From Peptoniphilus sp. ING2-D1G (GTDB lineage: Bacteria > Bacillota > Clostridia > Tissierellales > Peptoniphilaceae): DNA of 64,000 nucleotides. Below are positions 51,522 through 59,700 of this stretch, piece by piece (within the stretch, counting starts at the first letter, position 1; each line of letters begins with the position of its first letter). The stretch is from assembly GCA_000952975.1 (NCBI GenBank), contig LM997412.1, positions 1,426,001 through 1,490,000 of the forward strand, written 5' to 3'. A model generated the notes under the pieces. The model was not told the origin of the DNA. It saw nothing but the letters and a program-made list of their open reading frames with translations, and made no database searches. The position numbers were made by a program, and so were the translations under genes.

Positions 51522-52019
51522 CTAATCTATTTTTTCCAGTAATTTCAGCCAACGTCGCTGACGGTGAGCATAAAAAATCTTACTCCAAAGGTAAATAAAG
51601 CAAGTCTTCCAACCTGCATATAGTTCAACCTCATCTGTATAAAGAATGGTATTACTGTCAACTTCTTTTAAAATAATGCGATGATTCCACACAGGTACCA
51701 AGGGATTGCCCTCATGTGTATAGATTTTATAGTTTTCTCGATTGAAGTCAATGACCTTGATTGTATGCACACCCAAGGGAATAATCCCAAAAATTTTAAG
51801 CTGAAATTTGTATATCTTACCTTCCGCCCATGAAAAATTATCATCAGTAAAAGAGTTGAAGTCCTTTACCGCCTCAAAGGACATCATTGGTTTTGCGATG
51901 TATTTGAGGGTGTTTATATCCAACAATTTTGTAAAGACTTCTGTTTTAGAACCGGGTAGCAAGGATGATCCAGTCATTGTTCTTGTTCTTACTCGGGTAT
52001 CGGTTTTCATTTTTTTCAT
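51522..52019 (-). CDS. SRPBCC-like (START/Bet v 1 fold) protein, tentative
   Basis: A 165-residue protein with alternating strand-like segments, 'LLPGSKTEVFTKLLDINTLK' near the start and 'TILYTDEVELYAGWKTCF' then a C-terminal amphipathic helix 'AHRQRRWLKLLEKI'. This is the pattern of SRPBCC lipid-binding-fold proteins, but no strong motif is present. It lies 20 bases after the YrdB-like gene and was probably co-transcribed with it. Function unknown. Confidence 0.6.
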   Translation of the reverse strand: MKKMKTDTRVRTRTMTGSSLLPGSKTEVFTKLLDINTLKYIAKPMMSFEAVKDFNSFTDDNFSWAEGKIYKFQLKIFGIIPLGVHTIKVIDFNRENYKIYTHEGNPLVPVWNHRIILKEVDSNTILYTDEVELYAGWKTCFIYLWSKIFYAHRQRRWLKLLEKID

Positions 52020-52039
52020 TCCTTTTTTTACTTTGTAGC

Positions 52040-52357
52040 TTATTTTGACTGTAATAATAAATTAATAAAAATAGCTATGGCTGAAATTATGAGATAAATC
52101 GGTTTTTTTGATATGAACTGCGTAAAGGGAAATAATAAAAGGAGAAACTTCAGGATCCAATACAGATTTCCGGAAATTTGATACTTCGCCTTAGGAGAGA
52201 AAAACAACGCCCAAATTAAAGCAAAAACAGCAAAGGCTACAAGAGCAAGTAATATTTTTTGCCATCCTTCACTTGGAAGGGAATATGCCCAACTGCATAG
52301 CAGTGCAAGTGATAGTATTTCGATTAAAAAGGACACTACATCATTTATTCCTATCAT
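52040..52357 (-). CDS. YrdB-family (DUF2568) small membrane protein
   Basis: A 105-residue protein with four hydrophobic segments, starting 'INDVVSFLIEILSLALLCSW' and holding 'ALIWALFFSPKAKYQI' in the middle; both blocks fit the YrdB/DUF2568 family. No function is known for the family. It precedes the SRPBCC-like gene by 20 bases. Confidence 0.72.
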   Translation of the reverse strand: MIGINDVVSFLIEILSLALLCSWAYSLPSEGWQKILLALVAFAVFALIWALFFSPKAKYQISGNLYWILKFLLLLFPFTQFISKKPIYLIISAIAIFINLLLQSK

Positions 52358-52585
52358 TAAATATGCTCCTTTTCTGATATAAGGGGGAGTTTCTTTCTTT
52401 TTGTAGGTTCTTTCGTTGAGTTTTCATAAAAGCCATTTACATAATTTTATTCTACTTCTCAATCTCTTTTAATTTTTAAAGCTATTTATATTATATCCCA
52501 TTCTTGCATATATACTTAATCAGATTTTTTGTCTGTACTTGAAAAATACCATTGTGCTTGCTAAACTGAAAAAAGGAGGGGTATT

Positions 52586-53179
52586 ATGATCGATAAAAGT
52601 TTCGGAAAAGATATTTTAGTTGATAATCTTAAAAAGTTTACTAATCTTTCTGATTTGCAAATTAATAATATGCTCGAGAGCATCCCCATTGTATCGTTAA
52701 AAAAAGGTACTGTTTTGCTACATCAGGGGATGACTCCTGAGTTTAATTATTTTTTAATACAGGGCTGTATCCGTCAATTCGCCGTTGATGAGGATGGAAA
52801 GGAAGGGACAGTGAATTTCTTTTTGGATGAAGAGTCTATAAATATGTTCAGCTTTATGAATTCTGAGGGTCTGTCCCTTTATAGTTTAGAGTGTTTGGAG
52901 GATTGCCTTTTGGTTGAATGTCCCGACTTGGATAATAATCCTGCAAAGGATGATTCTCCCGAGATAAGCAATATGAAGAGAATGTTTTTTGAAAAACAAT
53001 ACACTGAAATACAAAAGGATTTAACTTCTTTTAAATTACACAGAGCGGAGGAAAGGTTCGCTCTGCTGGTTAATAACCGTCCCGACTTGTTGGATAGGGT
53101 TCCTCAGGTATATTTGGCAAGTTATCTGGGAATTACTCCTGAAACTTTCAGCCGTTTTAAAAAGAAGCTGGATATCTGA
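52586..53179 (+). CDS. Crp/Fnr-family transcriptional regulator
   Basis: A 197-residue regulator with a cyclic-nucleotide-binding-like barrel (about 20-120: 'VSLKKGTVLLHQGMTPEFNY', 'GCIRQFAVDEDGKEGTVNFF') and a short C-terminal helix-turn-helix ('VYLASYLGITPETFSRFKKK', about 176-195). No FNR cysteine cluster is visible, so it is not an oxygen sensor of that type. AAGGAGGGG precedes the ATG. Its last 23 bases overlap the 3' end of the convergent DUF4386 gene, so the two mRNAs are complementary at their ends. Confidence 0.85.
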   Translation: MIDKSFGKDILVDNLKKFTNLSDLQINNMLESIPIVSLKKGTVLLHQGMTPEFNYFLIQGCIRQFAVDEDGKEGTVNFFLDEESINMFSFMNSEGLSLYSLECLEDCLLVECPDLDNNPAKDDSPEISNMKRMFFEKQYTEIQKDLTSFKLHRAEERFALLVNNRPDLLDRVPQVYLASYLGITPETFSRFKKKLDI

Positions 53180-53771
53180 TTTCTTTTTCTTTAAATCCCT
53201 TGAAAATTAACCAAAGGGGAAATGCAATTTCAAAAATCGCTCCGGGTCCGAAGAGCAACATGGGAGCTATTTGCGATTTGCCTACTACATTGACGATTGA
53301 ATATATCGCCAAGCTCAGGTATCCGACAGTTCCAAGAGTCATCAGCCAACTTGGTCCTATATTTTTTCTTCTTAGATGATTAAAGAAAAACACACTGTAT
53401 ATTCCTAAAATCAACATTGATAGGTTGAAAAACATTTGGTGAATTTCAATGGAACCGTTGTATGCTTTTATGGATAATATTCCGCCAAGGGCTAAAAGAA
53501 CTCCTTCAAGAATTCTCGATATGAGATAATAAAAAGTCATTTTTTGAAATTGTTTTTTAAATCTTAAATGAATACATATTCCGATTATAATTACCGCTAT
53601 ACTATTTACAAATTCTAATATCAAACCCTGAGATATCAAGTTCGAAGGGTTTTGAATGAAATCTCCCTTGGTTAATTCACTCTCTACTATGAAACTTCCA
53701 ATTGAATAACTTAATGTTGCCACTAAAAAAGCAATGCCTGCCGTTATTTCATATATGCGATTCTTATTCAT
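53157..53771 (-). CDS. DUF4386 membrane protein
   Basis: A 204-residue protein with six hydrophobic segments. 'YEITAGIAFLVATLSYSIGS' opens it, and 'FYYLISRILEGVLLALGGIL' (about 80-99) matches the YRxxEgvll block of DUF4386 proteins. 'APMLLFGPGAIFEIAFPLWL' near the end is also a family block. The role is unknown; relatives are often next to Crp/Fnr or other regulators, as here. An inverted repeat lies 30 bases before its ATG. Confidence 0.8.
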   Translation of the reverse strand: MNKNRIYEITAGIAFLVATLSYSIGSFIVESELTKGDFIQNPSNLISQGLILEFVNSIAVIIIGICIHLRFKKQFQKMTFYYLISRILEGVLLALGGILSIKAYNGSIEIHQMFFNLSMLILGIYSVFFFNHLRRKNIGPSWLMTLGTVGYLSLAIYSIVNVVGKSQIAPMLLFGPGAIFEIAFPLWLIFKGFKEKEIRYPASF

Positions 53772-54097
53772 TTTATTATACCTCCTTCATAAAAGATTAT
53801 TAGTTTACTTAATAGTAAGCTTTTTTTATTTAGTAAACATTGATTTAAATCAAGTACTTACAATCAATCAAAATTATTTTAAGGTTTTTGTTGCTGTCAA
53901 TGACGGATTCTTTACTTTTACTGTTGCCGTAGATTACAACCTTATGTTTTATCGATAAATTGGGAGAAAGAAAGCTTTGATATTACAAAGACAACGAATG
54001 AAAAAACAGTATTTGCGAAAATCACATTTTGAAAAGTAAAAAATAAAATACTAAAACCTCTTGCAACTTCCGGACAAATGTTGTATCGTAATTATAG
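53772..54097. other. Intergenic region between DUF4386 and the TetR efflux operon
   Basis: No gene is supported here. It holds an inverted repeat AGTTTACT-TAAT-AGTAAGCT (53802-53821, one mismatch) with a further AGTAAAC copy at 53832-53838. These are candidate regulator sites in the promoter of the DUF4386 gene. Confidence 0.5.
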
Positions 54098-54110
54098 ACC
54101 GACTGTCGGT
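54098..54110. promoter_or_regulatory. TetR-type operator of the efflux operon
   Basis: ACCGACTGTCGGT is a perfect inverted repeat with a one-base centre, directly after a TAATTATAG (-10-like) sequence and 16 bases before the TetR ATG. Its form and place are those of TetR/AcrR operators, so the operon is probably self-repressed. Confidence 0.75.
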
Positions 54111-54126
54111 TTAGAAGGGAGCGCCT

Positions 54127-54735
54127 ATGAATCCGAAAGATAGAAAGAATATGATTTTGGATGTTGCTGAAAAATTGTTTTATGAGAAGGGTTATGACCA
54201 AACTTCTACGGCAGAAATTATTAAGAAGTCCGACATCGCCAGAGGTACTCTTTATTATTATTTTTCAAGTAAGGAAGACATCTTGGATGCGGTTATAGAA
54301 AGAAAAAGTGAAGAAGTTTTTTTCAATGCGAAGAAAATTGCTCTTGATAAGAGCAAAAGAGCAGATATAAGACTTATCGACACTTTGATTTCTTTAAATA
54401 GCAACGGCAGACAGGAAGAAAAGGAACTTGACCAAGTTCACTCCACTCAAAATGCGTTGATGCGCAAAAAAATAAATGATTATATAGTAAAGTATGCAAC
54501 CCCATTTTTCACAGAAATTGTCAAGGACGGCATTGAGCAAAAAATTTTTGATACTAAATATCCTAAAGAATGTGTTGAAATGATTCTTATTTATGTAAAT
54601 GTCGCCTTCGATTACATGGCACAAAATTCCGATGAAGAAGAAATGATGATAAAGTTTCAAGCTTTTTTCTACAATATTCACAAATTGTTAGGTGCAAAGG
54701 AAGGCAGCTTGGACTTTGGAAGGATATTAGAATAG
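54127..54735 (+). CDS. TetR/AcrR-family repressor of the efflux operon
   Basis: A 202-residue regulator. The HTH is clear at 'ILDVAEKLFYEKGYDQTSTA' to 'DIARGTLYYYFSSKEDILDA' (about 11-57). The C-terminal half is the variable ligand domain. It ends three bases before the MFS gene, and a perfect palindrome precedes it, so it likely represses itself and the three transport genes until an exported compound binds. The ligand is unknown. Confidence 0.9.
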   Translation: MNPKDRKNMILDVAEKLFYEKGYDQTSTAEIIKKSDIARGTLYYYFSSKEDILDAVIERKSEEVFFNAKKIALDKSKRADIRLIDTLISLNSNGRQEEKELDQVHSTQNALMRKKINDYIVKYATPFFTEIVKDGIEQKIFDTKYPKECVEMILIYVNVAFDYMAQNSDEEEMMIKFQAFFYNIHKLLGAKEGSLDFGRILE

Positions 54736-54738
54736 ATC

Positions 54739-56034
54739 ATGAAAAAACAATTCAACAAATTTTTCTTATTATGGATCGGACAATTTATCGCTTCGATAGG
54801 ACATGGTCTGAGTGCATTTGCCTTGGGAGTATATGCTTTTTCAACTTCACATTCAGCACTTGATTCATCCATGGTCATGCTGCTTGGCTTTTTACCTTCT
54901 GTGCTTTTATTGTTACCCGCCGGAGTTTTGGCTGACAAATACGATAGAAGATCGATGATGATTTTAGGTGATGGCCTTTCAGCTTTGGGTATTTTATTTA
55001 TATTAATGATGAAGATGCAAGGAAATTTGCAATTGATTCATGTGTATGTAGGAATTGTTATAAGTTCTGTCTTTTCATCTCTTATACAACCGGCTTATCA
55101 AGCTACGGTAACTGATTTGCTAAGTGAAGAGGAATACAGTCGAGCCAGTGGAATGGTTCAAATCGCTTCTTCCGCCAGATATCTGATATCTCCTGTGCTT
55201 GCGGGCTTTTTATTGGAGCGTTTTAATATTGAACTTATACTGTCCATTGATATTTGCACGATTTTTATTACTGTTTTAACAAGCTTTGTTGTCAAAAAAA
55301 ATTTGCCTAAGAAAGAATCGGTGGCTGAAAAAGATTTCTTTAATAATTTGCTAAGTGCATGGAAAATATTGAGAAAAAACACGGGTGTTTATAAATTGAC
55401 TTTGATTGCAAGTTTCTTAACTTTTTTCATCGGGATTATACAAACTCTGGCAAGTCCATATTTATTGAGCTTTTCAAATGCCGAAACCCTTGGAATAATC
55501 TTGTCCCTTTCATCTGTAGGTATGCTTGTGAGCGGAATAATTATAGGAATTTTTCCAATTAAAAGAAATTTTGTAAGACTTCTTTCCCTCTCCCTGTTCT
55601 TTGCGGGAATATTTATGATGAGTTTTGGATTTAGTGAAATTATAACAATAATAACTGCAAGCGGTTTTCTCTTTTTTGCGACATTGCCCATAGCTAACGC
55701 CTCTTTGGACTACCTTGTCAGAACAAATATTGAAAATACCTACCAAGGCAGAATTTGGGCTTTTATAGGCTTCATTTCCCAGATGGGTTATGTAATCGCC
55801 TATCCCTTGGCTGGAATTTTGGCAGATGAGATATTCACTCCCGCTCTATCGGATAAAGGATTTTTATCAAACAGTGTGGGATTGTTAATAGGAACCGGCG
55901 ATAGTAGAGGAATTGGATTTTTGATTATATTAGCCGGCATATCCTTATCCTTTTTGGCAATATCGGTAAATAAAAACAAGGAAATTAGGAATTTAGAAAA
56001 GGGCTTAAAGACAGGAGGATCAAATGAATCTTAA
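54739..56034 (+). CDS. MFS efflux transporter
   Basis: A 431-residue transporter with about twelve helices. 'FLLWIGQFIASIGHGLSAFA' is the first helix of the MFS_3 (macrolide/enterobactin-exporter) type, 'GVLADKYDRRSMMILGDGLS' (about 62-81) is the loop 2-3 motif A, and 'SARYLISPVLAGFLLERF' is the motif C-like helix. It exports an unknown small molecule, using proton or sodium gradient. The next gene starts 11 bases before its end. Confidence 0.87.
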   Translation: MKKQFNKFFLLWIGQFIASIGHGLSAFALGVYAFSTSHSALDSSMVMLLGFLPSVLLLLPAGVLADKYDRRSMMILGDGLSALGILFILMMKMQGNLQLIHVYVGIVISSVFSSLIQPAYQATVTDLLSEEEYSRASGMVQIASSARYLISPVLAGFLLERFNIELILSIDICTIFITVLTSFVVKKNLPKKESVAEKDFFNNLLSAWKILRKNTGVYKLTLIASFLTFFIGIIQTLASPYLLSFSNAETLGIILSLSSVGMLVSGIIIGIFPIKRNFVRLLSLSLFFAGIFMMSFGFSEIITIITASGFLFFATLPIANASLDYLVRTNIENTYQGRIWAFIGFISQMGYVIAYPLAGILADEIFTPALSDKGFLSNSVGLLIGTGDSRGIGFLIILAGISLSFLAISVNKNKEIRNLEKGLKTGGSNES

Positions 56035-58330
56035 AATTTTCTTTAATGATTTTAAAAAAAATAAATTGATAAATTCTTCCATAATAATTTTTATCGCTAT
56101 AAGCGCTATGTTTGTCACCTTCGCATTTTTAATGGCCTTCAATCTTTTCGGTTCCATAGAAAACTTAATGGAAAAGGCCAAAACTCCGGATTTTTTACAA
56201 ATGCACTCAGGAGAAATCGATTTGGAAAACTTGGAGAATTTTTCCAAAAATAATAAGAATGTCAAAGATTACCAAACTCTTGAATATCTCAATATTGAAG
56301 GAGATAAGATTGAAATAAATGGTATCAGCCAGGATAAAGCTGTTCAGGACCTCGGTATTGTGTATCAAAGTGAAAGATTTGACTTTTTGTTGGACCTTGA
56401 CAATCAGGTTATTGATGTCGACGATGGTGAGATTTATCTACCTCTGATGTATTTTAAAGAAGGATATGTAAATATCGGAGATCCGGTGAAAATCTATGAC
56501 AAGACCTTCAGCCTAAAGGGATTTTTCAGAGATTCTCAGATGAACTCCAATCTATCGGGATCCAAGAGAATTTTACTGAGCAAAAAAGATTTTGAAAGTT
56601 TTAAGGATAGAGGAAGACTTGAATATCTTATAGAGTTTCTTCTCAATGACAGAGAAAAAATGACCGAATTTGAAAAAGACTATTTAGACAACATACCTGA
56701 AAAAAATGGTCCCAAGGTCACATATTCGATGTTTAAGATGATAAACGGCTTAAGTGACGGATTATTAATTGCAATCATTTTACTTGCGAGTTTTTCAATA
56801 CTAATAATTTCATTTTTGTGTATCAGATTTACTCTGCTGTCTAAAATTGAAGATGAGTATCGTGAAATAGGCGTTATGAAAGCCATAGGAATTAAGTCCA
56901 AAGAAATAAAAAAACAATATCTCAACCAATATCTGTTTATGACTTTAATCGGATTGCTTTTAGGCTATTTAACGGCATTGCTCTTCAGAGAAAAAATCCT
57001 TGAAAATATCCATCTGTATATGGGAACAAGTCAATTTTCAAGTCTTGTACCACTATTTAGCATCCTGGGAATCATACTGTTATTTTTAATAATTATCACA
57101 TACATCAACAATGTCTTGAAGAAAATAAATAAAATAACTCCTGTTCAAGCTATCAGGGACGGAGGTTCCGCCTATGCGAAATCAACTGAAAAGAGTCTGT
57201 CCATTGGCAATTTGGGATTTTCAAAGGTAAATCTATCCCTTGCTCTTTCTGACCTATATGCAAGAAAAAATCAATATCTGACTGTTTTGTTGGTCGTACT
57301 CATTTCTACATTTCTAATAGTACTTCCTCAAAACATCAACAACACATTTAGCCATCCCAGCTTTGTTACTTATATGGGAATAGGGCAAATTGATTTAAGC
57401 TTGGAAATAGGCGAAGAAATGTATTCACCGGAAAAAGAAAAGACTATAACCGAATTCATCGAAGAGGAAAAAAATGTCTCAAAATTCACTCTTATGAAGA
57501 CAAATGATATAGCTGTAAAACTTCCAAAGGGTGAAAGTGCCTATATCAGAACGAGCTTTGGAGACCACGAAGCCTTTCCCATAAAATATTCTGAGGGTAG
57601 GGGACCGGAAAAAGAAAATGAAATAGCATTAACCACTTTGTATTTAGAGGATTTAGATCTGAAAGTCGGGGACAGTATATCTTTGGAAAACGGCAAAAAA
57701 ATCGAGATTGTCGGTGAATATTCCGATATATCCAATGGAGGAAAAACCGCCAAGGCTATATTTCCTACCAACTTCGACAAATCAAAGCTCACTTATTATT
57801 TATTGGTCAAGGACAAGGGTGCTCTTGATGAAATGACAAAAAGATATAATGAAAGATTTCCCGAGGCAAAAATCGCTTCTGTAAAAGACTATATAGACCA
57901 GTCCTTCGGCCCCTTGCTGGGTCAAATCAACAAAGTGTCGGTGGTATTGCTGATTGCTTGTCTATTGGTGATATCTTTAATCACCATGCTTTTTGCAAGG
58001 CTATTGATAGCAAAAGATAAAAGACAGATTTCAATTTTAAAATCCATCGGATTTAATAATAATGAAATTTCAAGGCAATATATTTACAGATTCCTTTGTC
58101 TGCTTGTAATTGCATTGCCCTTGGGAATTATACTTGCAAATACATTAGGAAGCGTATTTGCATCTGCAATACTTTCAAGTTTCGGGGTAAGATCCATAAA
58201 ATTTGTGATAAATCCTCTGACTATATATTTTTTAATACCGCTTTCGGTAATAGCGGTGACTATAATTTTTAGTAAATTATCGACATATAGTATAGCGAGC
58301 TTTAAATTATCTGATTATATTAAGGAGTAA
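56024..58330 (+). CDS. FtsX-family ABC transporter permease
   Basis: A 768-residue permease with a first helix (about 17-38), a large extracytoplasmic domain (about 45-240), three helices (about 245-370), a linker and second outer domain (about 425-620), then three more helices. 'EYREIGVMKAIGIKSKEIKK' and 'DKRQISILKSIGFNNNEISR' are the two FtsX/MacB coupling motifs. This duplicated layout is that of the large lipoprotein- or peptide-exporting permeases (BceB/YknZ-like relatives). It follows MFS and precedes its ATPase by four bases. Confidence 0.9.
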   Translation: MNLKIFFNDFKKNKLINSSIIIFIAISAMFVTFAFLMAFNLFGSIENLMEKAKTPDFLQMHSGEIDLENLENFSKNNKNVKDYQTLEYLNIEGDKIEINGISQDKAVQDLGIVYQSERFDFLLDLDNQVIDVDDGEIYLPLMYFKEGYVNIGDPVKIYDKTFSLKGFFRDSQMNSNLSGSKRILLSKKDFESFKDRGRLEYLIEFLLNDREKMTEFEKDYLDNIPEKNGPKVTYSMFKMINGLSDGLLIAIILLASFSILIISFLCIRFTLLSKIEDEYREIGVMKAIGIKSKEIKKQYLNQYLFMTLIGLLLGYLTALLFREKILENIHLYMGTSQFSSLVPLFSILGIILLFLIIITYINNVLKKINKITPVQAIRDGGSAYAKSTEKSLSIGNLGFSKVNLSLALSDLYARKNQYLTVLLVVLISTFLIVLPQNINNTFSHPSFVTYMGIGQIDLSLEIGEEMYSPEKEKTITEFIEEEKNVSKFTLMKTNDIAVKLPKGESAYIRTSFGDHEAFPIKYSEGRGPEKENEIALTTLYLEDLDLKVGDSISLENGKKIEIVGEYSDISNGGKTAKAIFPTNFDKSKLTYYLLVKDKGALDEMTKRYNERFPEAKIASVKDYIDQSFGPLLGQINKVSVVLLIACLLVISLITMLFARLLIAKDKRQISILKSIGFNNNEISRQYIYRFLCLLVIALPLGIILANTLGSVFASAILSSFGVRSIKFVINPLTIYFLIPLSVIAVTIIFSKLSTYSIASFKLSDYIKE

Positions 58331-58334
58331 ATTA

Positions 58335-59084
58335 ATGAAACACATACTAATTGGAAAAAATATTTTCAAGTCCTTTGATAATGAAGAAAAAAAAGTGTCT
58401 GTTTTAAATGATGTAAATATTGCCATAGAATCAGGAGAGTTTCTGACAGTAATGGGTCCATCAGGCTCAGGGAAATCCACCCTGCTCTACTCTGTAAGCG
58501 GTATGGACTCCATAGACAGCGGCCAGGTACTTTTTTGCGGAACTGACCTCAGCACTCTGAAAGATGATGAGATGTCCGAGATAAGAAGATCTAAAATGGG
58601 ATTTATTTTCCAACATCCCACAATGCTGAAGAATTTAAACATCATAGACAACATAACCCTCCCTGCTATGAAGGGAGAGAACAGTAAAAAAGAAGAAATT
58701 ATTGATAAAGCAAAAACCATAATGAAAAGGATTGGAATTTCAGAACTTGAAAATAGGGAAATATCCAAGGTTTCAGGTGGACAACTTCAAAGGGCAAGCA
58801 TATGCAGAGCTTTAATTACCGACCCTTTAATAATCTTCGGCGATGAACCCACAGGAGCTTTAAACAGCAAAAATACAGAGGAAATTATCAAGATTTTAAA
58901 GGACATCAATTCCTCCGGCACCACGATAATGCTTGTGACTCACGATCCGAAAGTCGCAAAAATAAGCCATAGAGTGCTTTTTATGAAAGACGGACAAATA
59001 GCCGATGAAGCCGAGTTTTTAGGAAAATCCGATGATGAAAGAGAACAAATTCTATTAGAAAAAATGCGTGAATTAAATATATGA
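58335..59084 (+). CDS. ABC transporter ATP-binding protein, MacB/LolD type
   Basis: A 249-residue ATPase: Walker A 'GPSGSGKST' (about 41-49), Q-loop 'GFIFQHPTMLKNL', signature 'SKVSGGQLQRASICRAL' (about 138-154), Walker B 'LIIFGDEPTGALN' and 'LVTHDPKV' H-loop. All sites are intact. It powers the FtsX-type permease encoded four bases upstream. The subgroup is linked to export of peptides or to relief from envelope-active antibiotics. Last gene of the TetR-MFS-permease-ATPase operon. Confidence 0.93.
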   Translation: MKHILIGKNIFKSFDNEEKKVSVLNDVNIAIESGEFLTVMGPSGSGKSTLLYSVSGMDSIDSGQVLFCGTDLSTLKDDEMSEIRRSKMGFIFQHPTMLKNLNIIDNITLPAMKGENSKKEEIIDKAKTIMKRIGISELENREISKVSGGQLQRASICRALITDPLIIFGDEPTGALNSKNTEEIIKILKDINSSGTTIMLVTHDPKVAKISHRVLFMKDGQIADEAEFLGKSDDEREQILLEKMRELNI

Positions 59085-59144
59085 TTTAAGAGAGCGCAAT
59101 ATTATAAACCTCTCACACAAAAATATACCTTTTCACCACTATTT

Positions 59145-59210
59145 GACACATAAAAAATGAACTTCTTTATCTGATAATCAGACTTAAAAGTTCATTTTAT
59201 TATGTGTTTT
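59145..59210 (+). terminator. Terminator of the efflux operon
   Basis: AAAATGAACTT (59154-59164) pairs with AAGTTCATTTT (59188-59198), extended by ACACATAA/TTATGTGT. TTTTTAT follows on the plus strand. It probably works in one direction. Confidence 0.75.
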
Positions 59211-59306
59211 TATAATTTAAATTAAATCAACTATCGCGATTTTATATAAATTGCTCAGTTTATTTTAATTGCTAAAAGTTCCTTATAAAAAGATTCACAA
59301 CTCTAT

Positions 59307-59621
59307 TCAATGTGCTTTTATTATTGCTGTTGCGACTTCCAGCATCTCCACCGCCATGTTGAAGTTATCGCCTATGAGATTAAAGACTGCATCTTCCGAA
59401 AGAACACCGCATTTTAAATCCGTGGGAAATTCTCCCTTATCAAAGCTTTCAACATCCCTTAAATATTCTCCCTTTAAGTAATAGTCTTTCAACTCGGAAT
59501 ACTCTTTCTGATGTTGTTTGAATTCATCAAGAGCCTTTTTTAGTCTGCCCAGTCTGAGATTATGTTCGTCAAGGATTTTTTCCATTTTTTCTATTTTTTT
59601 AATACGTTCGGGAATACTCAT
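59307..59621 (-). CDS. DUF4298 small helical protein
   Basis: A 104-residue, mostly alpha-helical soluble protein. 'ERIKKIEKMEKILDEHN' opens a coiled coil (about 5-52), and 'DYYLKGEYLRDVESFDKGEF' with 'CGVLSEDAVFNLI' (about 48-85) is the conserved DUF4298 block. Start ATG 59621 is chosen because GGATGGTGA precedes it. It lies 79 bases downstream of the CHAD-domain gene on the same strand, which may be one transcription unit. Function unknown. Confidence 0.8.
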   Translation of the reverse strand: MSIPERIKKIEKMEKILDEHNLRLGRLKKALDEFKQHQKEYSELKDYYLKGEYLRDVESFDKGEFPTDLKCGVLSEDAVFNLIGDNFNMAVEMLEVATAIIKAH

Positions 59622-59700
59622 TATTTCACCATCCATTAGTTTTATAAAGCCTTTCCCATAAAATGGGGTGCTTCTTTGGAAACATATGCAATTTCTAATT

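Noticed and set aside
53734..53958. 74-codon plus-strand frame before the TetR operon
   Set aside because: It begins inside the opposite DUF4386 gene and has no ribosome site or recognisable content.
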